Source: Thermomonas alba (GTDB lineage Bacteria; Pseudomonadota; Gammaproteobacteria; Xanthomonadales; Xanthomonadaceae). From it: a stretch of DNA of 64,000 nt. The stretch's first letter is position 1, and each line of letters starts with the position of its first letter. Below the pieces are notes generated by a model that did not search any database, was not told the DNA's origin, and saw only the letters and a program-made list of their open reading frames with translations. Of the stretch, positions 53,831-62,233 are shown one piece after another. The translations under genes were made by a program, and so were the position numbers. The stretch spans positions 434,001 through 498,000 of the forward strand of contig NZ_JAJOZU010000002.1 of the NCBI RefSeq assembly GCF_022419205.1. Reading direction: 5' to 3'.

Positions 53831-55363
53831 ATGAGCGGAGCCGTAGACACGCCCACCCCGGTGAATCCACCGGAATTTCCGCAGCTGATGGGGCATCCGC
53901 GCCCGCTGTGGATGCTGTTCATGTCGGAGTTTTGGGAACGCTTCGCGTTCTATGGCATCCGCTGGGCGATGGTGCTGTACATCGTGGCCCAGTTTTACGG
54001 AGGTGATGCTGCCGGCGAAAAACCGGCAAGCGAGCTTTACGGCGCATATCTGGCGCTGGTGTATGCGGGGGCCATTTTCGGCGGATATGTTGCCGATAAG
54101 CTGATCGGGTATCAGCGCTCGATCCTGCTGGGCGCGATCGTGATGTCGGCCGGGCTATTCCTGCTGGCAGTGCCGGATGAGCGTGTGTTCAAGCTCGGGT
54201 TGGCGACCATCATCGTTGGCAACGGCCTGTTCAAGCCGATCATCTCCACCATGGTCGGCAAGCTGTACGCGCAGGGCGACGCACGCCGCGATTCCGGCTT
54301 CACCATCTTCTACATGGGCATCAATCTCGGTGCGCTCCTGGCGCCGCTGGTGACCCAGTACCTGGCCAAGAAGATCTTCGGCATCGAGGACATGCCGGCC
54401 TACAAGATCGTGTTCATCTCCGCCGGTATCGGCATGCTGCTGAGCCTGGTGTGGTTCTGGTTCGGCCGCCGCCAGCTCAAGGGCATCGGCCTGCCGGCCG
54501 CGCACCAGGCCGGGTTGCGCAACGTCAGCCTGGTGTTGGTGTTTGGCGTGATCATCGGCATTCCGCTGTTCTATGCCCTGCTGACCATCGACGCCAGCCT
54601 GCTGCAGGCGATCCTGATGGCGCTGTTCGTGATCCCGGCAGTGATGCTGGTGCGCGAGGGCGTGGTCGAAGGCCAGGTAGCACGCGACAAGGTGATGGCG
54701 ATGCTGACCATCTTCGTGTTCAACGTGTTGTTCTGGATGTTCTTCGAGCAGGCCGGCAGTTCGTTCAACTTCCTGGCCGACAAGATCGTCAACCGCGACC
54801 TCGGCATGCCGGGCCTGTTCCAGGCGCTGGCCGGCACCAATGACTTCCCGGTGTCCTGGTTCCAGTCGGTGAACTCGGTGGCGATCATCGTGCTGGCGCC
54901 GGTCATGGCCTGGTTGTGGGTGAAGATGGGCAAGTACAACCCAATCATCCCGCGCAAGTTCGGACTCGGCCTGATCTTCAACGGCCTGGCCTTCCTGCTG
55001 CTGATGGTGGCCTTGTCCAGCATGCTCGACGCCAACGGCAAGATCCCGTTCTGGACATTGTTCATGGTGTACGTGATCCAGTCGGTGGGCGAGCTGTGCC
55101 TGTCGCCCATCGGTCTGTCGATGACCACCAAGCTGGCGCCTTCGCGGCTGGCGGGCCTGGCGATGGGCTGCTGGTTCCTGTCGATCGCGATCGGCAACAA
55201 CCTGGCGGGCATTTTCGCCGGCCACGTCAGTGGCGAAGGCGGCATGACCGTGGCCTCGGCGCACGCCGGTTACACCTTCGGCTTCTATGCGCTGGTGGGC
55301 TCGGGCGTGCTGCTGTTCCTCATCGCTCCGCTGATCCAGCGCTGGATGCACGGGGTGAAGTAA
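53831..55363 (+). CDS. Proton-coupled oligopeptide transporter (POT/PTR family)
   Basis: The 510-residue protein has ~14 membrane helices and the POT signature EFWERFAFYGI (ExxERFxYYG-like) in TM1, GGYVADKLIGYQRSIL (the A-D-x-x-x-G motif) and FYMGINLGALLAP (PTR motif). It imports di- and tripeptides with protons, a plausible partner of the secreted DPP-like peptidases in this window. The start follows a GAGAGG site. The 143 nt upstream show no other gene. Confidence 0.92.
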   Translation: MSGAVDTPTPVNPPEFPQLMGHPRPLWMLFMSEFWERFAFYGIRWAMVLYIVAQFYGGDAAGEKPASELYGAYLALVYAGAIFGGYVADKLIGYQRSILLGAIVMSAGLFLLAVPDERVFKLGLATIIVGNGLFKPIISTMVGKLYAQGDARRDSGFTIFYMGINLGALLAPLVTQYLAKKIFGIEDMPAYKIVFISAGIGMLLSLVWFWFGRRQLKGIGLPAAHQAGLRNVSLVLVFGVIIGIPLFYALLTIDASLLQAILMALFVIPAVMLVREGVVEGQVARDKVMAMLTIFVFNVLFWMFFEQAGSSFNFLADKIVNRDLGMPGLFQALAGTNDFPVSWFQSVNSVAIIVLAPVMAWLWVKMGKYNPIIPRKFGLGLIFNGLAFLLLMVALSSMLDANGKIPFWTLFMVYVIQSVGELCLSPIGLSMTTKLAPSRLAGLAMGCWFLSIAIGNNLAGIFAGHVSGEGGMTVASAHAGYTFGFYALVGSGVLLFLIAPLIQRWMHGVK

Positions 55364-55412
55364 GTCCGGATCGTCGCATCCGTCCGCGGATGCGATCCGG
55401 CGCGATGTGCGG

Positions 55413-55435
55413 CGGCGGCCTGCGGGCCGCCGTTT
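55413..55435 (+). terminator. Terminator-like hairpin after the POT transporter
   Basis: An 8-bp stem (55413-55420/55425-55432) has a TGCG loop and is followed by TTTGCG. It lies between the convergent transporter and MarR genes; the U-tract is short. Confidence 0.5.
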
Positions 55436-55452
55436 GCGTGTGCGGCGTAGCT

Positions 55453-55920
55453 TCAGCCCGTGAAATGCGCGGATTCGGCGCGCAGCTCCAGCTCATCCAG
55501 CCGGTCGAGCAGGCGGAACAGCAGCGCGCGTTCGTCGGCCGAGAGCTCGTCCAGCACCTGGCGCTCGAATGCCAGTGCCAGCGGCACGATCTGGTCGTAG
55601 ATGGCATAGCCTGATTCCGACAGGCGCAATACCGAGCGGCGGCGGTCGTCCTCATCGAACTCGCGCTCGATTCGGCCGGCTGCCAGTAGACGCGCCACCG
55701 CGCGGCTCACCGCCACTTTGTCCATGGCCGTGCGCTGTGCCACCTGGTTGGCCGACAGGTCCGGGGTGCGGCCGAGGATCGCCATGACCCGCCACTCGTT
55801 CACGCTAAGGTCGAAGCGCTGCGAGTACTCGCGCGCGATCGCGTTGCTGAGGCGATTGGTCAGCACGCTCAGGCGGTACGGCAAGAAACGTTCGAGGATG
55901 AGTTGGGCGTGTTCGGGCAT
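55453..55920 (-). CDS. MarR-family transcriptional regulator
   Basis: The 155-residue winged-helix protein has LSVNEWRVMAILGRTPDLSANQVAQRTAMDKVAVSRAVARL (HTH region, shown here by its parts) and the wing EREFDEDDRRRSVLRLSESG. It is divergent from hppD-hmgA, and a perfect 14-bp palindrome lies between them. It is therefore the probable local repressor of tyrosine/homogentisate degradation, responding to a pathway intermediate, as described for related MarR/HpdR-type regulators. Ligand and target are inferred from position. Confidence 0.92.
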   Translation of the reverse strand: MPEHAQLILERFLPYRLSVLTNRLSNAIAREYSQRFDLSVNEWRVMAILGRTPDLSANQVAQRTAMDKVAVSRAVARLLAAGRIEREFDEDDRRRSVLRLSESGYAIYDQIVPLALAFERQVLDELSADERALLFRLLDRLDELELRAESAHFTG

Positions 55921-55947
55921 GGCGGTGGGCAGGGTGCCTTGAAAATG

Positions 55948-55961
55948 GTTGCAATTGCAAC
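55948..55961. promoter_or_regulatory. Palindromic operator between marR and hppD
   Basis: GTTGCAATTGCAAC is a perfect 14-bp palindrome, extendable to 18 of 20 bp with AT on both sides. It overlaps TATAGT (minus strand, toward marR) and abuts TATAAA (plus strand, toward hppD), so one bound dimer could control both promoters. Confidence 0.65.
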
Positions 55962-55996
55962 TATAAAACGGACTCCCCGATGCTGAGGCCCTTCAC

Positions 55997-57082
55997 ATGA
56001 GCGCGCAACCGAATCTTGGCATGCAGCCGACTACCTTCGAAAACCCGATGGGTATCAACGGGTTCGAGTTCGTCGAGTTCGCCGCGCCGGCCGGGCAAGG
56101 CCCGCGCATGCGCGACTATCTGGAGAGGCTGGGCTTCACCGCGGTGGCGCGGCACAAGGCGCGGCCGATCACCCTGTTCCGTCAGGGCGCCATCAACTTC
56201 CTGCTGAACGAATCGGAAGATTCCTTCGCGGCCGACTTCGCGGCTCAGCATGGCCCGTCCGCCTGTGGCTTTGCGATCCGCTTCAAGAAACCCACCGCCG
56301 AGGTGCTGGCGCACGTGCTGGCCAACGGTGGCGCCAAGGCCGACCACAAGCCGGAGACCGCCGCGGTGGACACGCCGGCGATCAAGGGCATCGGCGACTG
56401 CATGCTGTATCTGGTCGATGACGGGCGCGCCGACCTGTACGCCGACTACGAGCCGCTGCCGGGCGTGGACCAGCATCCGAAGGGCTTCGGCCTGACCTTC
56501 ATCGACCACCTCACCCACAACCTGTACGTGGGCAACATGCAGAAGTGGTCGGAGTACTACGAGAAGCTGTTCAACTTCCGCGAGATCCGCTACTTCGACA
56601 TCAAAGGCGCCAAGACCGGCCTGCTGTCGAAGGCGATGACCGCGCCGGACGGCGTGGTGCGCATCCCGCTGAACGAGTCGTCCGACGAGAAGAGCCAGAT
56701 CAACGAATACCTGCGCGAGTACAAGGGTGAGGGCATCCAGCACATCGCCCTGTTTACCGACGATATCTACACCACCGTCGAGCAGATGCGCGCTGCCGGG
56801 GTCGAGTTCCTCGACACGCCCGATACCTATTTCGAAGTGATCGATCAGCGCATCCCCAATCACGGCGAGGATGTGCCGCGCCTGGCCAGGAACAAGATCC
56901 TGATCGACGCCGACCCGGAGACCAAGACGCGCAAGCTGCTGCAGATCTTCACCCAAAACGCGTTCGGCCCGATCTTCTTCGAGATCATCCAGCGCAAGGG
57001 CAACGAAGGTTTCGGCGAAGGCAACTTCCAGGCCCTGTTCGAGAGCATCGAGCGCGACCAGATGCGGCGCGGCGTGCTGTAA
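55997..57082 (+). CDS. hppD: 4-hydroxyphenylpyruvate dioxygenase
   Basis: The 361-residue non-heme iron enzyme converts 4-hydroxyphenylpyruvate to homogentisate in tyrosine catabolism. Iron ligands are the His in TFIDHLTHNLY, the His in IQHIALFTDDI and the Glu in FGPIFFEIIQRKG. The C-terminal QRKGNEGFGEGNFQALF matches bacterial HppD. It is 51 nt before hmgA and divergent from the MarR gene, with the shared palindrome in its promoter region. Confidence 0.97.
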   Translation: MSAQPNLGMQPTTFENPMGINGFEFVEFAAPAGQGPRMRDYLERLGFTAVARHKARPITLFRQGAINFLLNESEDSFAADFAAQHGPSACGFAIRFKKPTAEVLAHVLANGGAKADHKPETAAVDTPAIKGIGDCMLYLVDDGRADLYADYEPLPGVDQHPKGFGLTFIDHLTHNLYVGNMQKWSEYYEKLFNFREIRYFDIKGAKTGLLSKAMTAPDGVVRIPLNESSDEKSQINEYLREYKGEGIQHIALFTDDIYTTVEQMRAAGVEFLDTPDTYFEVIDQRIPNHGEDVPRLARNKILIDADPETKTRKLLQIFTQNAFGPIFFEIIQRKGNEGFGEGNFQALFESIERDQMRRGVL

Positions 57083-57133
57083 CCGCGGTGATTTCCGCCC
57101 GCCGCGCGGCGGGACCTCCAGAGCGAGCAGACC

Positions 57134-58429
57134 ATGGTGATCCAGAGCAACGGCTACCAGAGCGGTTTCGGCAACGAGTTCGCCAGCGAGGCGATTCCCG
57201 GCACGCTGCCGGTCGGGCGCAACTCCCCGCAGCGTGTCGCGCACGGCCTGTACGCCGAGCAGCTCACCGGCACCGCGTTCACCGCGCCGCGCCACGCCAA
57301 TCGCCGCAGCTGGCTGTACCGCATCCGCCCGGCGGCAGTCCACGGCCGTTTCGCGTTGCTGCCGCATCCGACCTTTCACAACGACTTCGGTAGCGGCGCG
57401 GTGACCCCGGAGCAGCTGCGCTGGAACCCGCTGCCGCTGCCCGAGGCGCCCACCGATTTCGTCGCGGGCCTGTTCACCATGGGCGGCAACGGCGGCCCGC
57501 AGGCGGGCACCGGCGTCGGCATCCACCTGTATGCAGCCAACCGCGACATGCAGGGCCGCTTCTTCTACGACGCCGATGGCGAGCTGCTGGTCGTCCCACA
57601 GCTGGGCCGCCTGCACATCGAGACCGAGCTGGGCGTGCTGGACGTGGAGCCACAGGAGATCGCGGTGATTCCGCGTGGCGTGCGCTTCCGCGTCACGCTG
57701 CCGGACGGGACGGCGCGTGGCTATGTGTGCGAGAACTTCGGCGCGCTGCTGCGCCTGCCCGACCTTGGGCCGATCGGCAGCAACGGCCTGGCCAATCCGC
57801 GCGATTTCCTGACCCCGCACGCAGCCTTCGAGGACGTGGAGGGCGAGTTCGAGCTGATCGCCAAGTTCCAGGGTCACCTGTGGCGCGCGCCGATCGACCA
57901 CTCGCCGCTGGACGTGGTCGGCTGGCACGGCAACTACACGCCGTACAAGTACGACCTGCGTCGCTTCAACACCATCGGCTCGATCAGCTTTGATCATCCG
58001 GATCCGTCGATCTTCCTGGTGCTGCATTCGCCCAGCGACACGCCGGGCACCAGCAACATGGATTTCGTGATCTTCCCGCCGCGCATCCTGGCCATGCGCG
58101 ACACCTTCCGTCCGCCGTGGTTCCACCGCAATGTCGCCAGCGAGTTCATGGGTCTGATCCACGGCGTCTACGACGCCAAGGCCGACGGCTTCGTGCCTGG
58201 CGGCTGCTCGCTGCACAACTGCATGACCGGGCATGGGCCGGATGCGGCCACCTTCGAGAAGGCCAGCGCCGCCGACACATCGAAACCGGACTACATCGAA
58301 GACACCATGGCCTTCATGTTCGAGACCCGCGCGGTGATTCGCCCGACCGCGCAAGCGCTGGACGCTGCGCATCGCCAGCAGGATTACCCTGACTGCTGGG
58401 CTGGTCTGGTGCGGCATTTCCTGGCGTAA
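57134..58429 (+). CDS. hmgA: Homogentisate 1,2-dioxygenase
   Basis: The 431-residue iron enzyme opens homogentisate to maleylacetoacetate. It has [42 protein letters not shown] and the iron-ligand region [32 protein letters not shown] and [12 protein letters not shown]. It forms an operon with hppD. The next steps (maleylacetoacetate isomerase, fumarylacetoacetase) are not encoded in this window. Loss of this gene in other bacteria causes pyomelanin accumulation. Confidence 0.97.
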   Translation: MVIQSNGYQSGFGNEFASEAIPGTLPVGRNSPQRVAHGLYAEQLTGTAFTAPRHANRRSWLYRIRPAAVHGRFALLPHPTFHNDFGSGAVTPEQLRWNPLPLPEAPTDFVAGLFTMGGNGGPQAGTGVGIHLYAANRDMQGRFFYDADGELLVVPQLGRLHIETELGVLDVEPQEIAVIPRGVRFRVTLPDGTARGYVCENFGALLRLPDLGPIGSNGLANPRDFLTPHAAFEDVEGEFELIAKFQGHLWRAPIDHSPLDVVGWHGNYTPYKYDLRRFNTIGSISFDHPDPSIFLVLHSPSDTPGTSNMDFVIFPPRILAMRDTFRPPWFHRNVASEFMGLIHGVYDAKADGFVPGGCSLHNCMTGHGPDAATFEKASAADTSKPDYIEDTMAFMFETRAVIRPTAQALDAAHRQQDYPDCWAGLVRHFLA

Positions 58430-58477
58430 GCGGCCGCCTGTGCGCGGCCTCCGGCGCGCTCGATCGCGGCCGGATGG

Positions 58478-58483
58478 CATACT
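58478..58483 (+). promoter_or_regulatory. Candidate -10 element of leaderless nhaA
   Basis: CATACT ends 6 nt before the nhaA ATG at 58490. Confidence 0.4.
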
Positions 58484-58489
58484 TGCGCG

Positions 58490-59701
58490 ATGAACGTCCC
58501 TATCCGCGTACTTGCGCGCGCCCAGCGCGCGCTGAGCGAATTCTTCCGCCTCGAAGCCGCTGGCGGCATCGTGCTGATCGTGGCGGCGCTGCTGGCGATG
58601 CTAGCGGCCAACTCGCCGCTGGCCGAGGCCTATGCGGCGTTCCGGGAGACGCCGTTGGGGCACGGTGACTGGGGCAAATCGCTGCACTGGTGGGTCAACG
58701 ACGGCCTGATGGCGATCTTCTTCCTGCTGGTGGCGCTGGAGATCAAGCGCGAGGTGATCTCCGGGCAGTTGTCCAGCCGCGCGCAGCTGGCGCTGCCGGT
58801 GGTGTGCGCGAGCGGCGGCGTGCTGGTGCCGGCCCTGCTGTACGTCGCGCTGAACCATGCCGACGCCGAGGCCATGCGTGGCTGGGCCGTGCCCACCGCC
58901 ACCGACATCGCGTTCGCGCTGGGCGTGCTGGCACTGCTCGGGTCGCGGGTGCCGCTGGGAATGAAGCTGCTGCTGTCCACCATCGCCGTCGCCGATGATC
59001 TGATCGCGATTCTGATCATCGCCCTGTTCTACACCCAGGGCCTGCAGTGGACGGCGCTGGCCGGCGCGGGGGCGGTGGTGCTGGCGATGGCCGTGCTCAA
59101 TCGGCGCCAGGTGGTCTCGCTGTGGCCCTATCTCGTGCTCGGTGCCGTGCTGTGGGGGCTGGTGCTGGCCTCAGGTGTGCACGCCACCCTGGCCGGGGTG
59201 GTGACCGGGCTGATGATCCCGCATTACGACCGCCGCAATGCGATCGACGACGCCAGCGAGCATTCGCCTTTGGAGACGCTGGAACATGCTCTGCATCCGT
59301 GGGTGGCCTACGCCATCCTGCCGCTGTTCGCCTTCGTCAATGCCGGGCTGCCGCTGGTGGGCTTGCAGCCCGGCGCGCTGCTCGCGCCGCTGCCGGCCGG
59401 GATCGGGCTGGGGCTGGTGCTGGGCAAGCCGGTCGGGATCGTCGGCGCGGCGCTGCTGATGCGCGCGCTGGGGCTGGCGCGCTTCCCCGAGGGCATGGAC
59501 CTGCGCGCGATGCTGGGCCTGGGCCTGCTGTGCGGCATCGGCTTCACCATGAGCCTGTTCATCGCGGGGCTGGCGTTCGGCGGGCAGGGGCTGCACTACA
59601 CCGAAAGCGTGCTTGGCGTGCTCGGCGCCTCGGTGGTGGCGGCGTTGGCCGGCCTGCTGTGGCTGGCGCTGGTGCTGCCGCGCGCGCAGGCCGCCCGCTA
59701 G
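58490..59701 (+). CDS. nhaA: Na+/H+ antiporter NhaA
   Basis: The 403-residue antiporter has the 12-helix NhaA pattern: FFRLEAAGGIVLIVAALLAM, HWWVNDGLMAIFFLLVALEIK, PTATDIAFALGVLALLG (helix IV) and the paired aspartates of the transport site in STIAVADDLIAILIIA. The C-terminal LGLLCGIGFTMSLFIAGLAF is also typical. It exports sodium at the expense of protons for pH and salt homeostasis. Start by the FRLEAAGG region and CATACT hexamer. Convergent with purC. Confidence 0.96.
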   Translation: MNVPIRVLARAQRALSEFFRLEAAGGIVLIVAALLAMLAANSPLAEAYAAFRETPLGHGDWGKSLHWWVNDGLMAIFFLLVALEIKREVISGQLSSRAQLALPVVCASGGVLVPALLYVALNHADAEAMRGWAVPTATDIAFALGVLALLGSRVPLGMKLLLSTIAVADDLIAILIIALFYTQGLQWTALAGAGAVVLAMAVLNRRQVVSLWPYLVLGAVLWGLVLASGVHATLAGVVTGLMIPHYDRRNAIDDASEHSPLETLEHALHPWVAYAILPLFAFVNAGLPLVGLQPGALLAPLPAGIGLGLVLGKPVGIVGAALLMRALGLARFPEGMDLRAMLGLGLLCGIGFTMSLFIAGLAFGGQGLHYTESVLGVLGASVVAALAGLLWLALVLPRAQAAR

Positions 59702-59744
59702 GCGCGCGGGGCGGCGGCATCACGGTTCCGGGGGTGCCGGCGCT

Positions 59745-60641
59745 TCAGTCGATGCGCAGGCCGGCCAGTTTTTCCAGCGCCTCCGCGTACTTGGCGCGGG
59801 TCTTGGCGATCACCTCCGGCGGCAGGCGCGGGCCGGGCGGGGTCTTGTCCCAGTCCAGCGTCTCCAGGTAGTCGCGCACGAACTGTTTGTCGTAGCTCGG
59901 AGGGCTGATGCCGACGGCGTACTGCTCCGCCGGCCAGTAGCGCGAGGAGTCCGGCGTCAGCATCTCGTCCATCACGTAGAGCCTGCCGTCGGCATCGGTG
60001 CCGAACTCGAACTTGGTGTCAGCGAGGATGATCCCGCGCTGCGCGGCGTAGTCGCGGGCGTAGGCATAGATCGCCAGGGTGGCGTCGCGCACGGCTTCGG
60101 CCAGCTCGCGGCCGATCAGGTTCACCATTTGCGCAAAGCTGATGTTCTCGTCGTGGTCGCCCACCGCTGCCTTGGTCGAAGGCGTGAAGATCGGCTCGGG
60201 CAGCTGCTGCGCTTGCTGCAAGCCGGCGGGCAGCGCGATGCCGCTGACCGCCCCGGTGCGCTGGTAGTCCTTCCAGCCGCTGCCGATCAGATAGCCGCGC
60301 GCGATGCATTCCACCGGCACCGGCTTGAGCTTCTTCGTCACCACCGCGCGCCTGGCGTATAGCGCCGCGTCCACGCCCGCCGGCAGCACCGAGGCGACGT
60401 CGATGCCGGTCAGGTGGTTGGGGATGATGTGGGCGGTCTTGTCGAACCAGAAGTTGCTGATCTGGCAGAGCATCTCGCCCTTGCCGGGGATCGGGTCGGG
60501 CAGCACCACGTCGAACGCGGAGAGGCGGTCGGTGGCGACCATCAGCAGCGTGCCGTCGCCGAGGTCGAACACGTCGCGGACCTTGCCGCGGTGGATCAGG
60601 TTCAGGCCGGGCAGATCGGACTGGAGCAGGGTGGTGGTCAT
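59745..60641 (-). CDS. purC: SAICAR synthase
   Basis: The 298-residue enzyme (phosphoribosylaminoimidazole-succinocarboxamide synthase) joins CAIR and aspartate in purine synthesis. It has [32 protein letters not shown] (in parts), [19 protein letters not shown]-like [16 protein letters not shown], and the ATP-site [21 protein letters not shown] followed by TPDSSRYW. The start MTTTLLQSD was chosen over an in-frame ATG four codons upstream. Length is typical of the ~300-residue form found in gammaproteobacteria of this group. Confidence 0.96.
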   Translation of the reverse strand: MTTTLLQSDLPGLNLIHRGKVRDVFDLGDGTLLMVATDRLSAFDVVLPDPIPGKGEMLCQISNFWFDKTAHIIPNHLTGIDVASVLPAGVDAALYARRAVVTKKLKPVPVECIARGYLIGSGWKDYQRTGAVSGIALPAGLQQAQQLPEPIFTPSTKAAVGDHDENISFAQMVNLIGRELAEAVRDATLAIYAYARDYAAQRGIILADTKFEFGTDADGRLYVMDEMLTPDSSRYWPAEQYAVGISPPSYDKQFVRDYLETLDWDKTPPGPRLPPEVIAKTRAKYAEALEKLAGLRID

Positions 60642-60700
60642 GAGCGCGCGCACAGGGGATGGGGCGCCTAGTTTAAGGCCGGCACCCCCGGCGCGCCCTG

Positions 60701-60706
60701 TACACT
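60701..60706 (+). promoter_or_regulatory. Candidate -10 element of the leaderless J-domain gene
   Basis: TACACT ends 6 nt before the ATG at 60713. Confidence 0.45.
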
Positions 60707-60712
60707 GCGCGG

Positions 60713-61105
60713 ATGCGACGCTGGTACGGACAATTCCTGGGCTTCATCGCCGGCTGGCTGCTGCTGCGGCATCCGGTGGGGGGGCTGATCGGGTGGCTGG
60801 TCGGCTACTGGTTCGATCACGATGCCTTCGTGCGGCCGCGGCGCCGCGCGCGCAACCGCGAGGCGCCCCCCAGCGCCGACGCCCGTGACGATGCCGACAC
60901 CGTGGACTGGGCCTACCGCGTGCTTGGCGTGCGCGAGGATGCCAGCGATGCCCAGATCGACCGCGCCTATCGCCGCTTGATCAGCCAGTACCATCCCGAC
61001 CGCGTGGCCGGCGCCGCGCCCGAGCTGCGCAGGATCGCCGAACAGAAATCACGCGAGATCAACGCCGCTTACGACCGAATCCAGACACTGCGCAGGAAGC
61101 CATGA
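60713..61105 (+). CDS. Membrane-anchored J-domain protein (DjlA-like, lacking TerB)
   Basis: The 130-residue protein has an N-terminal glycine-containing membrane segment ([20 protein letters not shown]) resembling that of DjlA, a basic linker, and a J domain ([31 protein letters not shown]) with the HPD motif. The TerB-like middle domain of DjlA (~150 residues) is absent. It would stimulate DnaK at the inner membrane. The stop overlaps the rpe start (ATGA, 61102-61105). Confidence 0.85.
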   Translation: MRRWYGQFLGFIAGWLLLRHPVGGLIGWLVGYWFDHDAFVRPRRRARNREAPPSADARDDADTVDWAYRVLGVREDASDAQIDRAYRRLISQYHPDRVAGAAPELRRIAEQKSREINAAYDRIQTLRRKP

Positions 61106-61785
61106 GCATGCAGCCCACCGTGATCGCCCCGTCCATCCTGTCCGCCAACTTCGCGAAACTGGGCGAAGAGGTGGATGCCGTGATCAAAGCCGGCGCCGAC
61201 TGGGTGCACTTCGACGTGATGGACAACCACTACGTGCCCAACCTCACCATCGGCCCGCTGGTGTGCGAGGCGCTGCGCAAGCACGGCGTCACCGCGCCGA
61301 TCGACGTGCACCTGATGGTGGAGCCGGTCGACCGCATCGTGCCCGACTTCGCCAAGGCCGGGGCCAGCCTGATCAGCTTCCATCCCGAGGCCAGCCGCCA
61401 CGTGCACCGCACGCTCCAGCTGATCAAGGCGCAGGGCTGCCAGGCCGGGCTGGTGCTCAACCCGGCCACCCCGGTGGAGGTGCTGGACTGGGTGCTGGAG
61501 GAGCTCGACCTGGTGCTGGTGATGTCGGTCAACCCCGGCTTCGGTGGGCAGGCGTTCATCCCGTCCGCGCTGGACAAACTGCGGCGGGTGCGCGAAAGGA
61601 TCGATGCCTGCGGCAAGCCGATCCGGCTGGAGATCGACGGCGGCGTGAAGCCGGACAACATCGGCGAGATCGCGGCCGCCGGCGCCGATACCTTCGTCGC
61701 CGGCAGCGCCATCTTCGGCCAGCCCGACTACGCCGCGATCATCGCGCGCATGAAGCAGGCGGTGGCGCAGGCGCGCGGCGGCTGA
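61102..61785 (+). CDS. rpe: Ribulose-phosphate 3-epimerase
   Basis: The 227-residue TIM-barrel enzyme interconverts ribulose 5-phosphate and xylulose 5-phosphate. It has [17 protein letters not shown], the catalytic Asp in [47 protein letters not shown] and IEIDGG-type [13 protein letters not shown]. It is coupled to the J-domain gene. In many related genomes rpe lies near trpE as here. Confidence 0.97.
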   Translation: MSMQPTVIAPSILSANFAKLGEEVDAVIKAGADWVHFDVMDNHYVPNLTIGPLVCEALRKHGVTAPIDVHLMVEPVDRIVPDFAKAGASLISFHPEASRHVHRTLQLIKAQGCQAGLVLNPATPVEVLDWVLEELDLVLVMSVNPGFGGQAFIPSALDKLRRVRERIDACGKPIRLEIDGGVKPDNIGEIAAAGADTFVAGSAIFGQPDYAAIIARMKQAVAQARGG

Positions 61786-61953
61786 GCCGCCGGACTCACC
61801 CCGCCGCGCCCACCGGCTGGCGCGGCTTCCACATCAGCAGCTCCACGGTCTGCAGCCCCTGGCGCCGGCTGCCCGGGTCGTGCACGCGCCATTGCAGGGT
61901 GCGGGTCTGGTCGGGTGGCCCGAACAGGGCGGTCGCGCGCGCCGGGCGGGCAC

Positions 61954-61992
61954 GAAAAAAACCGGCGCCGCGAGGGGGCGCGCGGCGCCGGT
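61954..61992 (-). terminator. Strong minus-strand Rho-independent terminator with no upstream gene
   Basis: A 12-bp perfect GC-rich stem (61961-61972/61981-61992) has an 8-nt loop. On the minus strand it is followed by a run of seven U residues. No minus-strand coding gene precedes it, so it may end a non-coding RNA. Confidence 0.7.
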
Positions 61993-62110
61993 CGTCACAA
62001 AGATTTGGGCGTCCTGCCCGTCCGCCATCCCTGCGATGGACTCCCATGCTGCCCACCGTCGGTGACGGGCAGATGACGGAGGCGCGTTTGCGTGCGGGCG
62101 GCGGCTGCCG
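61954..62110 (-). ncRNA. Candidate non-coding RNA between rpe and trpE
   Basis: On the minus strand, upstream of the terminator, several short hairpins follow one another: CTGCC/GGCAG enclosing CACCG-A-CGGTG (about 62071-62049), CCATC/GATGG (about 62042-62028) and GGGC/GCCC (about 62019-62007). There is no convincing reading frame. Tandem hairpins ending in a strong terminator suggest a small RNA of about 120-160 nt; the 5' end is a guess. A ~45-codon minus-strand open tail (61798-61940) beyond the terminator is probably not coding. The rest of the 448-bp rpe-trpE gap holds only the trpE leader. Confidence 0.35.
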
Positions 62111-62233
62111 CTAGAGTGCGCGGCATGGAGCGGACGGGCACTTCGACGGGCACTTCCTGCGGGCATGGCGGGCGATGGTGGCGTGGCGATGCCGCCGCGT
62201 CCGCCCCTGCCGTATCGTCCAAGGAATCCCCCC

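Noticed and set aside
61798-62056. Minus-strand 86-codon frame between rpe and trpE, with a protein-like tail
   Set aside because: It reads straight through the 12-bp terminator stem and U-tract and has no start signal. The tail might be a gene remnant but this cannot be supported.
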